Assembly (NCBI GenBank): GCA_018806985.1 | Contig: JADANN010000302.1 | Location: 744,001-808,000, forward strand | From: Angiostrongylus vasorum | Lineage: Eukaryota > Nematoda > Chromadorea > Rhabditida > Metastrongylidae | Length of the DNA stretch: 64,000 bases | Reading direction: 5' to 3' | Shown here: positions 1-11,297 of the stretch, in pieces | Layout of the letters: each line of letters begins with the position of its first letter | Numbering within the stretch: the first letter of the stretch is position 1 | Notes under the pieces: model-generated | What the model was told of the DNA's origin: nothing | Seen by the model: only the letters and a program-made list of their open reading frames with translations | The model's database searches: none | Position numbers and translations under genes: made by a program

Positions 1-955
1 GTTTTTTAGGTAATCAGATCCTATCCTTTCTGAACCTGGTGCTGTTCGATTTTTCACCGACAAAACATCATGTCGGATTTCGGAAGTGAGAATCGGTGGA
101 ACGACATGTTCATCCTTTATTTCATATGAGGGCAAGAGGAATTGGCTATTGAGACAATAATGGATGATTTTCTTAAACACTTTTTTTAGACCCTGCAATT
201 GTTCCGCAGGAGTGTCGGAGTGCAAACATAATTGGCGGGGTTTCGTTGCTCGGTGCGAATTACTTATGGCCTTTCACTAAGATCTTTTTTAAAGCGTTTT
301 CATGAGTGTTTTGCAAGTTCCGATGCGCGAAGCTGTCTTTGGCTCGTGCGATTCCACGCTGGTGTATCACCTGGAGTGTTTTTGGAAACAGAAGACTTTT
401 GGAGAATTTCGAATTCTCAGCTTCCACAGCGTTAGCGTGAAGATTTCGAATAAGCCGATCGTTTTCTTCGTCGATGTTCTCGTCAACGGCATCTTCCCAA
501 CAACCGACTAATAAACTGAATAAGTCCAGTTTACGATAGTTTTAGAACTTCGCTTTGTGGATTTAGTGGCATTTTCTCGTTTTCGCGAGAAATAGAATTT
601 TGCACGAAGGAGGCGATGGTCTAACCGTGTAGAATTTTGGAACAACAGCGACATCGGTTAGGCTGAAGCTTCTGTTTGCTATGATGTAGTCTATTTCGAT
701 ATGCTATTCTCCTCCACTGGAGGATTCCCACGTCCAGCGTTGAGAGTGGGGCTTTTGGAATTGCGAGTTACCATGGATGTTCATTGTCATCATGATAAAC
801 TCAAATAGCCCCTCACCCTACTCTTTCTATTCTAATCCGTAGATCCAAATGTAACGCTTTTCAGACGTCCTAGGTCAAATCTTAAAGCTGAATCTTCGTT
901 GATGACCTTGAATAATACATGGTCTTCTCCGTAAAACATTTCCAAGTTCATAATG
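1..955 (-). pseudogene. RTE family 2 retrotransposon fragment (endonuclease to early RT)
   Basis: Read on the minus strand, this stretch matches, in order, the element at about 62200-63240: the sequence around the APGPD motif, the linker between endonuclease and reverse transcriptase, and the second half of the AP-type endonuclease. Many stops and indels break the frame, so it is a dead 5'-to-mid fragment. It runs off the left edge of the window. The family assignment rests on direct nucleotide similarity within the window. Confidence 0.8.
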
Positions 956-1035
956 CACCTATGGAATTGAGAGGATTACAGGAGGCTCTTTAGATACTAG
1001 CATTCAATCCTGTTTGAACCTGGACTAGGTCTCAC

Positions 1036-1131
1036 ATGGAGGTTGTTGACTGACGAATTAGCATACTGGGCTTTGGAAAGAAGAACCAGCATGAAGGCAC
1101 TTGCAAGAAGAAAATGGATCCTTAGTTTCAT
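1036..1131 (-). CDS. First exon of a putative secreted protein
   Basis: On the minus strand an ATG at 1131 opens a 32-codon exon ending exactly at a strong donor (CAT then GTGAGA), phase 0. It begins MKLRIHFLLASAFMLVLL, a basic N-terminus followed by a hydrophobic core and an A-Q cleavage-like site, which is a classical signal peptide. The exon lies in the 300-bp gap between two RTE family 2 fragments. Later exons would lie beyond the left window edge or have been lost to the insertion. Function is unknown. The call rests on signal peptide plus donor and would be strengthened by RNA evidence. Confidence 0.45.
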
Positions 1132-1261
1132 TATAGGACAGGAAGACGCAACTATTGAAGAGAGTAGGATAGAAGCCGCTGACGATCTTCTCCGCTACCC
1201 TTCTGGATGGAGTGACTGTCCTTTAGTGGGTCGGAATGCAATAATCTTAATCTTGTAATTG

Positions 1262-2212
1262 GCGATGCTACGACTTTCGTTGCGGGTGTTTTGCAAGCTC
1301 AGACAACAGCTGGCGATTGCCTGCGCCCGCGCGATTCCGTGCTGGTGTGCCAGTTAGTTTTTTTTTCGTTTCTGAAGAAACGGCCTTCTAACCCTTGAAT
1401 TTCATTGCGACAACGTGTGAAGATGTTGAATGAGCTTGTCGCATCCTTCATCGATGCTACCAGTAGCAGCGTATTCCTAAAAACCGACGATTGATCCTAA
1501 CAAATTCCAATTTTCGGTGGTTTTCGGGATTGGTTTCTCAAACTTTGCGTCTTTCTATGCTTTTCACATAAACGATATTTCGCGCGAAGGGGGCGATGAT
1601 CCGGTCCAATGCAAAATATGGCGCGACAGTAAAATCGGTTAGGTAATATTTTCGATTTACTATGATATGGTTTTCTTCACAATGGCACTCTTTGTTGGGA
1701 GTCCCTCACACTCAAAGTTGAGAAAGGGAATTCTGAAATGAATTATGGTCTTCCTCATCGTGTTAAACTCTGCCGCTTACTCTATTCACTTCATTACAAT
1801 CCGTGTTTTTCCAGTGTGACGTTCTTCAAATATTCTCCTGGCACCAATGCTATCGTTTTAATCTTTAATGATAATTTTGAAGAATGTATAGCCACCTCTG
1901 TAAAACTTCTACAACTTAAATATTCAACGCTTCGACGTCGTCTTTACCATAGCTTCATGTGGGTGCGTGAATGACGAAGAATTCCAAAGCTGTTGCTGAT
2001 GCAGATTTGTCACCTGTACACGGTCGATTTAGGCCATTAGTTGTTAAAAGGAATCGATGTTATGGCCAAATTTGCAAGGACGATGACCCAACGTCGCTAA
2101 CTGTTCTAGTGTCTCACGTTCCGGAGAGGGTTCTTCTGCGGTAACATAGACGGTGTTAAATGAGTGGCGTCTTCTTGTCGTTGTGCCTATCCCTCTTGGA
2201 TAGCGTCATAAG
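1262..2212 (-). pseudogene. RTE family 2 fragment (endonuclease and linker)
   Basis: This is a second, independently degraded minus-strand copy of the segment represented at about 61925-62920. It covers the endonuclease N-terminal region (matching the GLAETR-like start and the VYAPTS region) through the linker before the RT. It has numerous stops. It overlaps in content with the fragment at 1-955, so the two are separate insertions rather than one split copy. Confidence 0.8.
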
Positions 2213-2284
2213 GATCTAAGTGAAAGACTCGGATGCAAACGAGTCTGGATTGTAATTACACATCGTTATCTGTTAGTTCTTCCA

Positions 2285-2600
2285 GCTCTAGGCAGCCTGG
2301 TTTTTAACAGCGCTTTCATAATCGCTTCCATCAGGAAACCTAGTTAAGAGTCAACCAATGCCAGGATCCACCACCGTCATGCTATCAAAGTCGCATGGTG
2401 GTAAATCTCCCTCTGATCCACAAGAGCTGCGAGTGCCTGTCGTGGTGAAGACCTGGGGGCAGACTTTGCCCAGGCTGACCTCGAGACTTCAGGGAACCAC
2501 AATGGCTTAACCAGCAAATCTCTGAAAGATGGTGATTATGCTGGGCGCCCGCACAACCAGTGAGGACGCGCCATTCAAGTATCAAGTAAATAAAATAGGT
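2285..2600 (+). mobile_element. Internally deleted RTE element: 5' leader joined to 3' tail
   Basis: The first part matches the leader at 55020-55250 (shared text around the GTGGTGAAGACCTG motif). The end matches the 3' terminus of the element at 25290-25345, including the TATTCAAGTAAGTAA-like tail. The coding region is missing, leaving a short element with both ends. Confidence 0.65.
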
Positions 2601-2615
2601 TCATAATCGTCCCAC

Positions 2616-5600
2616 CAACCGCTGCCTTATCGGAGACTCTTCCAGGGTCAAGAGAATGAGGAATCCCATCTATAGAGAATGAGAAATCTCATTTATATTA
2701 CCGCGTTTGGCTTTCGATGCCAACATCTATGTTTTCGGAGATCTAATCGTGGGCCTTGATATACTTACAGATAGCTTTCCAGTCTCTTTCAGAGTAGGTG
2801 AGGAGCTTACTTGCTGAAGGGTACCCCTAAGCACCCCTTGTAGATAACATTCTCCACAAAATAACGGAAGCTGATCATCGACTACCAATAAAATCTATAT
2901 GAACTTCCAGTACAAGCTATTCCTTCGCTATCTGATAAATTTTCTTTGTAAAGTTTTGTACAGCTCTCGAATCAGCTTTCTATACAAACCACTTTATCAT
3001 TAGTTGATGAATTTTTGTGTTAACAAAGCTTTTTGTATACCGTCTTATCTGATGTACTTTTTCGTACGCACTTTGTCGTGCTTTGAGGCTGCTTTATCAC
3101 GTACTAGCTGAGAAACTTTTAGAATATCCTTTTAAGCACTAACTGTAGTTCCCCCTAGCAAAAGTACGCCTATCATAAAAGGTGTATAAGCACTACCACC
3201 ATTATTTGTGACTATTACGCTCAAGTATTTTACTCAAACTCTCCATCTTCACCTTGGCGTCTGTGTTCCTTACTTTTCTGAATATCGTCACACCTTCAGT
3301 ATATGTGTTGCTACTATTACTCTAAACGGTTATAAGTCAGGTTTGACAATGTGCTCTGTGGCAACGCTAAAAATCCCGCGTAAGAAACTCGCACAAATTC
3401 GAGCATTCTACTTGAGCTAATGATAAGATGTCGAGGGCTGCTCGAAGATCTGTGTTCCACTGACCAACCAATACAACCTCCATGTAATTCTCAGTCACTT
3501 TATTGCAGGCTTTTGGGCCAAACTGACTCGTAGAACAAAATCCGCATAAACGAAAACACGCTCACGCTCACATAAGGTGACTCGAATCGGTGCAACAGAA
3601 AAGGAGAATCCATCCCTTAGATCTATCTGTACCCTAGAAAAGCACAAGATCGCTTTTGGTACACGTTCATCTCTCCCACTTCATCCACTATGTGAGAATG
3701 CACCACATAGCCTCTAACCGGGCTGTTATTTCTTAGTGACGTTTATGCTAGACCGATCGACGTTTAGGTGCATATCCTCGGCCGAAGGATTCGATGATTT
3801 TTGCAGAAGAAGTGTACAGTTCCGAGTTGTAAAAAATCAATGCATACCTTTAAGTATCTTAAAGTGTCCCGGAAACGTAATCTGTGGCTTGCCGTCCGCA
3901 CAAATCGGATTCTTATCTTTGTCATAGGTGCCGATTTCCACGTCTTTCACCGAGATTTTACCCTTTCCTAGAAGCACAAGTAAAATGATGAACAGAATAT
4001 TCACTAACTAATACGAAACTGAAAAAGTTCTAACTATGCACTCGTTAAGGATTTCACCATATAATGTTGAGCTCTCTTAGCTAGCCATTATTTTTTTCCT
4101 TCTTTTGCAATAGAAAACTTAAAAGTTAAGGATCAAATAGTTTAAGTGATTGAAAGAAATACTACTCTTGTTGCGGCTATACTTCTTAGAAGGAAGAAAA
4201 GTAAAACATTAATGAGCAGGCGACATTAAGAGAAGAGTTGATGATAGCTGGACGAACAGAGTTCCAAAAGTTGGGTAGATTTAGACGGAATAAAAATCAT
4301 CTCGACGAAGGCCACAAAAAGAGAACCAACGTGTTCATGACACAGATAACGCAGCCATATCAACAGCTGGAATCAGCAATCAGATTTTCGAACGACAGCC
4401 GAAGCCGCACGTAAATACGACCACCTCCATGAATGAGAGTTACAGGTGAACAAGACGATTTGAAGCAGTATACGGATGTAACGATAAGTGAAAACATCTA
4501 GGTATACTTCTTAAATAACCATCCACCATAATGCGACAAGAAGACATGATTTGTGTGTTGAAATTTTCAATATAGGTTAGCTAGTAATGGATGAAAGCCA
4601 AAATGCTAAGCTGATTATAACAGCATGGGAAGATGACGAGATCGCACAGTACGCATACGCCGTACTTGTGTGCGTTTTGGTTTCATTCTTGCTTTGAGGT
4701 GGAGCTATGCATTGACTCTGACAGAATTCTCTCATTGTGTGACAATATAGCTCAGCTCAATCATACAGAAAAATCATCTCCTTTCAAGTGGCCAAGTCAT
4801 TTTCGAGCTGACTCAACTAAAAATGACTGCTAGTCTTTATGACTCGCTGGAAAATGCATTTAAATTAGATTGCTAAGAGTATGATCATACATAAACAATG
4901 CAGACACCCTCTGTGGAGAGCTAGAAGTTCCGCCTTGGTCATCAGTTTTATTATACAACAGTCGTACAGATGTTAGAATTTTTTATGACTTTATGGTCAC
5001 ATCTTTTAGACGAACAGGAAGCTACGGAATGGTAAATATTCTTGAAGTAACAATGATTCTAGGGATTCAACGAGCTTAGAATCGGATCACCATGATTACT
5101 CGCCGTTTCCGACAAAGCCGGCTTTTCTACAACTAGGGATAATTTCTCGACCACCACAGCATTTCAGGAGTTCAAATTTTTAGGAACTCATTGAAAATAC
5201 CTTGTTCTATCGCAGTAGCATATAAATTTTTACACAGCGTCTCTTCAGATATAAAAATTTTTAGAATCAATACCTTTGAAAATCGTGCACGAAATTCTAG
5301 TTTTTTGAATTTCCAACAGGAAGGCGACAGCTGAAAGCATAGATGACACATTGGCGAGCACCCTCATGTCTTGCTGGATGGATTTCTGCCTGTTCATTTG
5401 TCTCCACTTTGAAGTATGAGTCTTCATGCAATAAAATACAGGAAATATGTCTCGTGAGCTCCAGAAAGTCGGAATTTCATCGTAGCAAAGCAGAAACTTG
5501 TATGCCGTAGGTAATTGCAATTGGTGGAACTCACCGTAAGCTGATGTACGTTCATTTAAAGTGTAAGGCCGCTATTATTTCTGCATCGATTCCTACAGAG

Positions 5601-6590
5601 CTCATGCTGTGAGATAAGGTGGTTCAAGAAAGGCGATTTATCTGTGTGTCAGAGTGAAAATATCAGAGAATGAGCATGAAAGTGCAACGATTTTGCTGTT
5701 TTACGAATCCAATTCTCAAATTAGAAACGGATAGCACGGTGGTAGCAATGCTGATCAGATCACCGCGAGAGCGGTGTTGGTTCAATCCCACTCCAGATTT
5801 ACCAAGCCTCTCATCCCTTCGGAGCCGGGAAATTGGTACCGCACTTGTTTGAGAAAAAACCACTCTCTACAATCCAACTGGTAACGCTCTAACCCAGTTA
5901 TCTAGGGACTCCACGGAAAATCGACTCGACCAGCATACAACCACATTCATGATGAAAGGAGAATCTCCAAAGAGCAGCCGAAGCCATGCGTAAAAAGTTG
6001 GAAAACCTTTGTGGATGATGAATGATGAAGAAACGATTTTAATGCGAGAAGTGCTGAGATCCACTTAGTAGGTGTGATAGAAAGGTCGAGAAAGGAAAAA
6101 AAATTTCAAACTTGATAAACAGTGTAGAACCACGGTGAAGTTGCTCAACAGTGCGGCCGAGATTACTCCAAGTTCAGGCTAACAACCACTTTTCTCAGTG
6201 GAATGAAGGATTATGGGTGACATTAAAGAGAACAGCTATGCTTATGAAAGTATGATAGAGATGTTTGAGAAACGCTTGGAAATAACAAAAAAGTTATCCA
6301 TTGGTTCCGAGAAAGTACACCACAGTTTAATAACTAAAAAAGAACTTTCGGCTAAATAAAATTTCGAGTACAGTAACTGCAATAATTACTTTGTACTTTG
6401 TACTATTGATGCTTCACCGCGTTAACAAATAACCGTAGTAACTCCTATGCTTATCATTTTCTGAAGAATTCCAGATAAACTAACCTTCAGTTGTATCGTA
6501 GATTTGAATGATGTTATCTACACCATCAACACATGAGGAACACACAGTAGTGCCACTAACTGCTAGGAGGATGAGAACTGGTAGGAGCAT
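2616..6590 (-). CDS. Putative secreted protein, five exons, 3' end unresolved
   Basis: Exons on the minus strand are 6590-6485, 5330-5274, 3967-3848, 2813-2769 and 2669-2616. Exon 1 starts with a signal peptide (MLLPVLILLAVSG...) followed by Cys residues. All four junctions are phase 1, the four later exons are each a multiple of three long (57, 120, 45, 54 nt), and every acceptor and donor is AG/GT. The joined frame is open for about 127 codons and includes the segments VDNIIQIYDTTE, KGKISVKDVEIGTYDKDK, ICADGKPQITFPGHF and LLTYSERDWKAI. The composition suggests a small extracellular beta-rich protein, but I recognise no family. Introns contain a SINE-B and an RTE piece. The next exon should lie below 2616, where an RTE remnant sits, so the gene may be truncated there. 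Confidence 0.5.
3465..3600 (-). mobile_element. RTE family 2 5'-region fragment
   Basis: The minus strand matches 61465-61600, the 5' region of the RTE at the right end of the window, including the stretch around TTCTACGAGTCA and AAAGCCTGCAAT. It lies in an intron or flank of the secreted-protein gene. Confidence 0.6.
3970..5270. other. Intronic sequence without a recognisable gene
   Basis: AT-rich sequence between two exons of the minus-strand secreted-protein gene. A short piece near 4370-4425 resembles the SINE-B body (CAGCCGAAGCC). I see no other coding signal. Confidence 0.4.
5735..6070 (+). mobile_element. SINE-B copy
   Basis: tRNA-like B-box remnant (GGTTCAATCCC), then the shared SINE core (ACCAAGCCT... 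and ATTGGTACC), then the B-type tail with GACTCCA, CGACTCGACCAGCAT and GCAGCCGAAGCC. It lies in intron 1 of the secreted-protein gene. Confidence 0.7.
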
Positions 6591-7165
6591 GTGAGATAAA
6601 GCTCTTCAGAAAACGTTCGCTAAATGGAACTAAGTTTCTTTGAAATGCTGAGGGATTGACAAAATGATGGGACAAAGGCATGATGAAATATAAGCGCATT
6701 AATCATATATGGTATCTAATTGACATCCAATCGACTTGGAACGTGGTGGTTTCAAGCCGATTTGATGTACCTACTATATGAGGTGAAGTCAAACTTTGTG
6801 CTTCTATCATTTCTTTTTCAATAGCAGAGAATGGAAACAGAAGCAGTTGTAAGTAAAAACCGGAAGAACGCTGTCATTACGGTGGAGCGCTTCTGAAGAC
6901 GTATCTTCTCCAGGCAGCTTTCTCAAAGCCATTCACCACGCTGCACTATGAATAAATGTCCACGATACTGAGTTCTTTTTCTAACGGACTGTATTGCACC
7001 TTCAAGATTTTTCCGTGAAAATGGAGATTTGGTGCAAAATAGTCTCGACAACTTCACAATAAGCTGAATCGACCTTCAGACACAAATGTGCTCGTTATCC
7101 GAATATGGAACAACAACTTTAGTATCCTGCTTCGTCCCAATTTTAGCATATGTTCAGGAGTGAAC
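6591..7165. promoter_or_regulatory. Upstream region of the minus-strand secreted-protein gene
   Basis: About 100 bp upstream of the ATG, read on the minus strand, is a TTATATTTC TATA-like sequence near 6690, followed by CTGAAG shortly before the start codon. The rest (6720-7165) shows no coding or repeat match. The promoter call is inference from position. Confidence 0.25.
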
Positions 7166-7452
7166 AATGGAGCGCGTGTGGCGCAGTGGTTGGAGGCGCC
7201 ACTGCGACACACACGTGGAATCGATCCCCGCGCCCATGGCTCACCAAGCCTTCCATCCCTCTGGGGTCGCCAAATTGCTACCAGACTTGTCTGGGAGGAT
7301 AGTGGCACTGGCTCGATACATCGGTGAGCCATCGCGAGTCATTGTAAATGTCAGATATGCATTCAATCACCTCCAACGATACTTAATGAAATCGAATGCA
7401 TGGTGCATCCCTCAGGGATTGATCAACGCCGCGAGTTTTATCCTTCTTTTTA
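7166..7452 (+). mobile_element. SINE-A copy, near full length
   Basis: tRNA-like head with A box TGGCGCAGTGG (7179-7189) and B-box-like GGAATCGATCCCC (7217-7229). The shared core follows (CACCAAGCCTTCCATCCCTC, ACCAGACTTGTCTGGGAGGA), then a tail ending CAGGGATTGATCAACGCC and TTTTATCC. It serves as the reference copy for this family. Confidence 0.85.
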
Positions 7453-7499
7453 TCGTGGTTTGAAGCATGGAAAATCTCTATATGCCAAACTGTCGAAGG

Positions 7500-7785
7500 T
7501 AACGTGAGCCAGACACGTAATGCGTGTGAGCGCCAGCCAGTGGACAACAGCCGTTAGTGGCAGAGTTCCTTGGGATGTTAAACGTACTCCAGGAAGAATT
7601 TTGACGCGATGGAGCAGCGTTCTTCGCGAAAAGCCTGGAAGAAAAACGCGGTACCCAACGAGTCACTAAAGCGAGCCGAATCCACTGGGCTATTCTTGCA
7701 GGCCATTGAGAAAAACGGAAAATTTACAGAAGACGCCCGCTCGAGTCACTCGACGATTAACGCAACGACAGATGATGTAGGTCAG
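7500..7785 (+). pseudogene. RTE 3' ORF end (C-terminal zinc-knuckle-like region)
   Basis: Translation with one frame change gives GHVMR...QWTTAV, DVKRTPGR, TRWS and WAILA...EKRKIYRR, the conserved C-terminus of RTE-clade reverse transcriptase proteins seen intact in part at about 25030-25180. Only the last ~90 residues remain. Confidence 0.7.
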
Positions 7786-7879
7786 TGTCCCGCTACATCA
7801 TATTTCATCATTAGTTCCGCTGCAACCTGGATCTCAAATTTGGGGCACCTAAACCATTAAGTATGGAAGCTATAAAAAC

Positions 7880-8118
7880 ATAAAGCTGTCTGCGTTGATC
7901 AATCCTTGAGGGATGCGCCATGCATTCGACTTCACTAAGCATCTTTTGGAGGTGATTGAATGCATATCTGGCCTTTACAGTCACGGTGGCTTACCGATGT
8001 ATCGAGCCAGTGCTGCTATCCTACCAGAGAAGTTTGGTACCAATTTGCCGACAACGGAGGGATGGAAGCCTTAGTGGGCCATGGGCGCGGGGATCGATTC
8101 TGCATGTGTGTTGCATAA
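7880..8118 (-). mobile_element. SINE-A copy, 5' truncated
   Basis: Minus-strand copy running from the tail (CGTTGATCAATCC) through the core to the B-box region. The A box is missing, which is consistent with 5' truncation during reverse transcription. Confidence 0.8.
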
Positions 8119-8811
8119 ACCCTTAAATACAGGCGATACAAAACTAATAACACAAGAACAATAACAAATGTAAATTGCTTACATGAAAAAGATTCAAGAG
8201 TCACTTCAGTACATCGCTGATTGAAGACTACATAACTAAGAGTAATCTAGTTCATGGTAGGCAAGACAAAGATGCACGGAAAAGATAAGCAAGAAGCGAA
8301 TGAGTTTGGAAGCTGAAGACGGCTTCTATATATTGACTGAATCGTAATATTACTGTAGTGGGTGTGACTATTTCTTAACCAATGTTTCTACAAGTGCGCA
8401 AGTGTTGACATAGAACGACACTACAGAGCGCATCCCAGCTAGCTACGTCATGGAGCTTCCACTACGAGCTGTACAGAAAACGAGTTTCATCTTTTTTATT
8501 TTAGTAAGCAATTACGAAGCTTAACCATATGTTGAACAATAGACAGTTTCATGCTGAGAAGACCCTCACGAATACAATTTTACAGTGACTGCAGCGTTTC
8601 AACCAAAAAGTGTCTCTTCTTCGCATTTTCCTATATGGTACAAATATGACTCAATGAGACAGGAATCTCTAAAAGATTTATTACTGCTTCGAATTTGTAA
8701 TGATGAAGCTGATATGCAACGATATACACTATAAACGATATCGGAAGTTGACCTAATAAGAGTAAATTTTTCCTTACTATTCGAAACACAGTGGAACCGA
8801 GAAACAAAACA
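8119..8811. other. Unassigned sequence
   Basis: No coding exon, repeat family or RNA gene that I can support. AT-rich with scattered stops in all frames. Confidence 0.4.
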
Positions 8812-9030
8812 GGTGGCGCGTGTGGCACAGTGGCTGGAAGCGCCTTGCAACACACACGTGGAATCGATCCATGCGCCCATTGCCCACCAAGCCTTCCACC
8901 TCTCCGCCATAGGCAAGTTGGTACCAGACTTGTCTGGAAGGATAGAAGCACACGACACTTAATCAAGTCGAACGCATGGCCCATCCCTCAAGGATTGATC
9001 AACGCCGAGAGCTTCATCCTTTTTATTTTA
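8812..9030 (+). mobile_element. SINE-A copy with internal deletion, at edge of inverted duplication
   Basis: Has A box TGGCACAGTGG and B-box-like GGAATCGATCC, then the core. The segment between GGATAG and TAATCAAGTCG is deleted. The last base of its TTATTTTA tail abuts the start of the left arm of the large inverted repeat. Confidence 0.8.
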
Positions 9031-9205
9031 TCCGAAACACAAGTGTTGGAAGAGAGGAATTATTTAGAACTATTATATAATATCGGTTAAGAACATAAAA
9101 AGGCAGTTTTATCTTTCATTTCCTGATTAACGCCTGGAATCCGATGTTGGTGGATTTCCACCCATGCAGTCATGAGCAGTTGAGACAGTTGGAGTTGGTA
9201 TTAAT

Positions 9206-9419
9206 TCATAATGAGTTCGAAAAGGAGTAAGAGTAGAGGTCAGATAGATTTCGTAGATACACGAATCTGGGCGTCTTACGCTAAATGTCGACAACAAGGA
9301 AGGGAACTTTATAGAGACCTCTTCTAGACATTTTCTTACCAGCATTTTTGTCTACACATCTGTTCTAACGATTAAATGTGCTGCGACTTCCAGTTAGAAG
9401 AGCACAGCGAAATCGGATA
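9206..9419 (-). pseudogene. Left-arm copy of two-exon gene tail, first exon frameshifted
   Basis: This is the counterpart of plus-strand exons 15306-15388 and 15448-15522. Exon 9419-9340 has the same TTTCAG acceptor and GTAAGA donor but is 80 nt instead of 83, with three separate single-base losses that create an early stop. Exon 9280-9206 is intact (75 nt, ending ...SFSNSL). The right-arm copy keeps the frame, so this one looks like the decaying duplicate. Confidence 0.5.
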
Positions 9420-9739
9420 CTGAAAGCGAAAAAGTAGAAATTTTGAAATGCTATCGATCTGCGGGAAGACTGATATCCCATGGAACGCGTATGGGAGGTC
9501 AATGATTCCTATTTGCGTATTTGTTTAGTCATTTATTTACTTCTCATCCATTTGATGATGTCGGACGACCAATTGAAAGGGAAGTTTGGAAGAATTCATT
9601 TGTAACGGAGAAGGAATTTAAGGCTATAAAGTAAAAGCTGTTGATCGGTGAATAAAAACACGGACGTATATGTGTCATGATATAGTCATGATGTATATAT
9701 TTATACATGTTGTACATGCATATAACCAGAGGGATGCTG

Positions 9740-9845
9740 AGACACAGCAAACCCGGAAGCCCAGCTGGGCTGATCTCGACATCCTTGTGGTTGTATTTCA
9801 CACTGTACCTTGCCATGAAAAAAGAGCAGGAAAAAATATATATAT
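9740..9845. mobile_element. C-family foldback fragment (left arm)
   Basis: Contains GTGAAATACAACCACAAGGATG-like and AGCATCCCTCTGGTT-like termini of the C family around a CCCAGCTGGGC palindrome. It is present in both arms, so it predates the duplication. Confidence 0.55.
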
Positions 9846-9911
9846 ATTGGCCAATATACAAATGTCTCCTCTAAGGATTTTTGATACCAAGATGTCCCGA
9901 CTGGCAAATCA

Positions 9912-10424
9912 CTAAGAGAGCGGTCGCACAGCTTTCGTAAAAAACGGGGCAGCGAAATTCTGAATCGATTGATGACACAATGAGAAAACTAACATCACGT
10001 CGGGGAATTAAATCTCATAGTGCGTCTTACAGCTTTCGCTGAATTATCGATCGGCCGGTTACGATTCCACATAAAAAACAAATGGAAAAAATTCACTGAA
10101 GAAAATTTCCTGAAACGTGTCCTATTCGTGACCGGTTAAGAAAATTAGGGGAAAATGTAAATACTCAGTGGAGAACTAAAGTGCACAATGAAATGACAAT
10201 AGAGATGTTTATGGCATAGTGATCATCGCTACGAACCACCTATTCCACTAGTGATCGTATAGTGATTCAAGCAGGAGCCAACAGTTTCCCCGTTCGTCGG
10301 AGGCACTTGCCCACATGGGAATCGATGAGCATCACATTTTCCTTTCAATATCTCTGTGAAGAAGCTTGAACATGAAGTCAGCCGTCTTCTTGCTGCGCGC
10401 TTGACACTCAGTGAGATCAGTTCG
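9912..10424 (-). CDS. Left-arm copy of three-exon gene tail, unknown function
   Basis: Minus-strand exons 10424-10336, 10109-10031 and 9959-9912 have exactly the same lengths (89, 79, 48 nt) and splice phases as the right-arm copy. The joined frame reads ...RTDLTECQARSKKTADFMF..., ...MWNRNRPIDNSAKA, then NFAAPFFTKAVRPLS and a stop. Acceptors are CTAG, TTTCAG and TTCAG; donors are GTGATG and GTAAGA. Differences from the right arm include a silent change in a Thr codon and Ala/Pro, Ser/Pro and Ala/Thr changes. I do not recognise the protein. Upstream exons are not resolved. Confidence 0.4.
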
Positions 10425-10709
10425 CTAGTGACTCGATTCCATAAGCAATCGTTAAGATGCATGGTTTTCAACATCTTTGACAGCTTATACGACAGCATTT
10501 TCGTACTTACACCGCGGACATGAGGGTGAGAACATTAGGGTTCCTACTCTCATTTGTCTGAGTATGAGTTGTAGTCCTAGGTTGACGATATCAGTAGCGT
10601 GTTTGATAACTCTTACCACGTCGTATTCGTTCTTTTTTCAAAAGCCACATAGGTGCTCAAAATAACTTTATCGCAGAATTTCTCATAAAGAACTGCTGAT
10701 AGCATTGAT

Positions 10710-11290
10710 TTTTACCAAAATTAACACGATATAGAAAGTGTTTCTCAATGAACTGAGTTTCATTTGAATCAAAGCAGAGACGTTAAATAACAACGTCGCA
10801 GATGATGGTTGTTAAAGGATTTTGTGGAGTTCCATATGCGAATCCGAACCTGAAACTGTTATTGTAGGGACAGAAATGTAGCTGTTTGCCTTAGATGAAT
10901 AGACCGAGAATACGTGCGGTGAATGTGTAAAGCAACAAGTACGTTTACGGTGTGTTCAAGACGATTTGCATCGAATATTAAGCAGACAGAAGATCTGCAC
11001 AAATGTGGGAATGACCAACTGACTAGAACATATGGAAAGGCGTTATCGAATTTATCAGATGGGCTAATGCTGTGACATAGCAACAGTGAGACATTCGCTA
11101 CGATGCGCATTGAGTTCAATGCGTAGTTGACTGAAATTCTTAGTTCCAAGTCTAGATGGGCAACTCTTAACTTACAACGAACTCTATCACTTAAAATAAA
11201 AGTCATTAGAATTTACAGATTTTTGTAGACAAGGAATTACAGCTAGACATCGATGCGAGAGCCTGGTAAGGCGTATTGCCTCAATTTTTC
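10710..11290. other. Spacer of inverted duplication, left part
   Basis: Single-copy spacer. A minus-strand open stretch (11206-10859) exists but has no supporting splice signals or family resemblance, so I do not call it a gene. Confidence 0.35.
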
Positions 11291-11297
11291 TTGTCAG

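Larger units (their letters stand above)
9031..10709. repeat. Left arm of a 1.68-kb inverted duplication
   Basis: Reverse complement matches 14010-15700 almost end to end. The first 215 bp differ only at about two places, and the whole arm appears about 97-99% identical, with short indels. The inner edge is at the sequence GATAGCATTGAT. The arm contains splice-defined exons and a C-family piece, so it duplicates genic DNA rather than being a simple transposon end. Confidence 0.9.

Noticed and set aside
1043..1258. 71-codon plus-strand frame
   Set aside because: It is the shadow of the minus-strand signal-peptide exon and its upstream region.
7054..7463. Several 80-100-codon frames at 7054-7463, 8599-9090 and 21713-22014
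   Set aside because: All are frames through SINE-A copies and recur in every copy.
10229..10498. 89-codon frame in the left arm and its right-arm copy at 14220-14489
   Set aside because: The arms differ by three nonsynonymous changes in this frame, whereas in the alternative splice-defined frame one of the same changes is silent and the exon ends match splice sites. I prefer the spliced reading.
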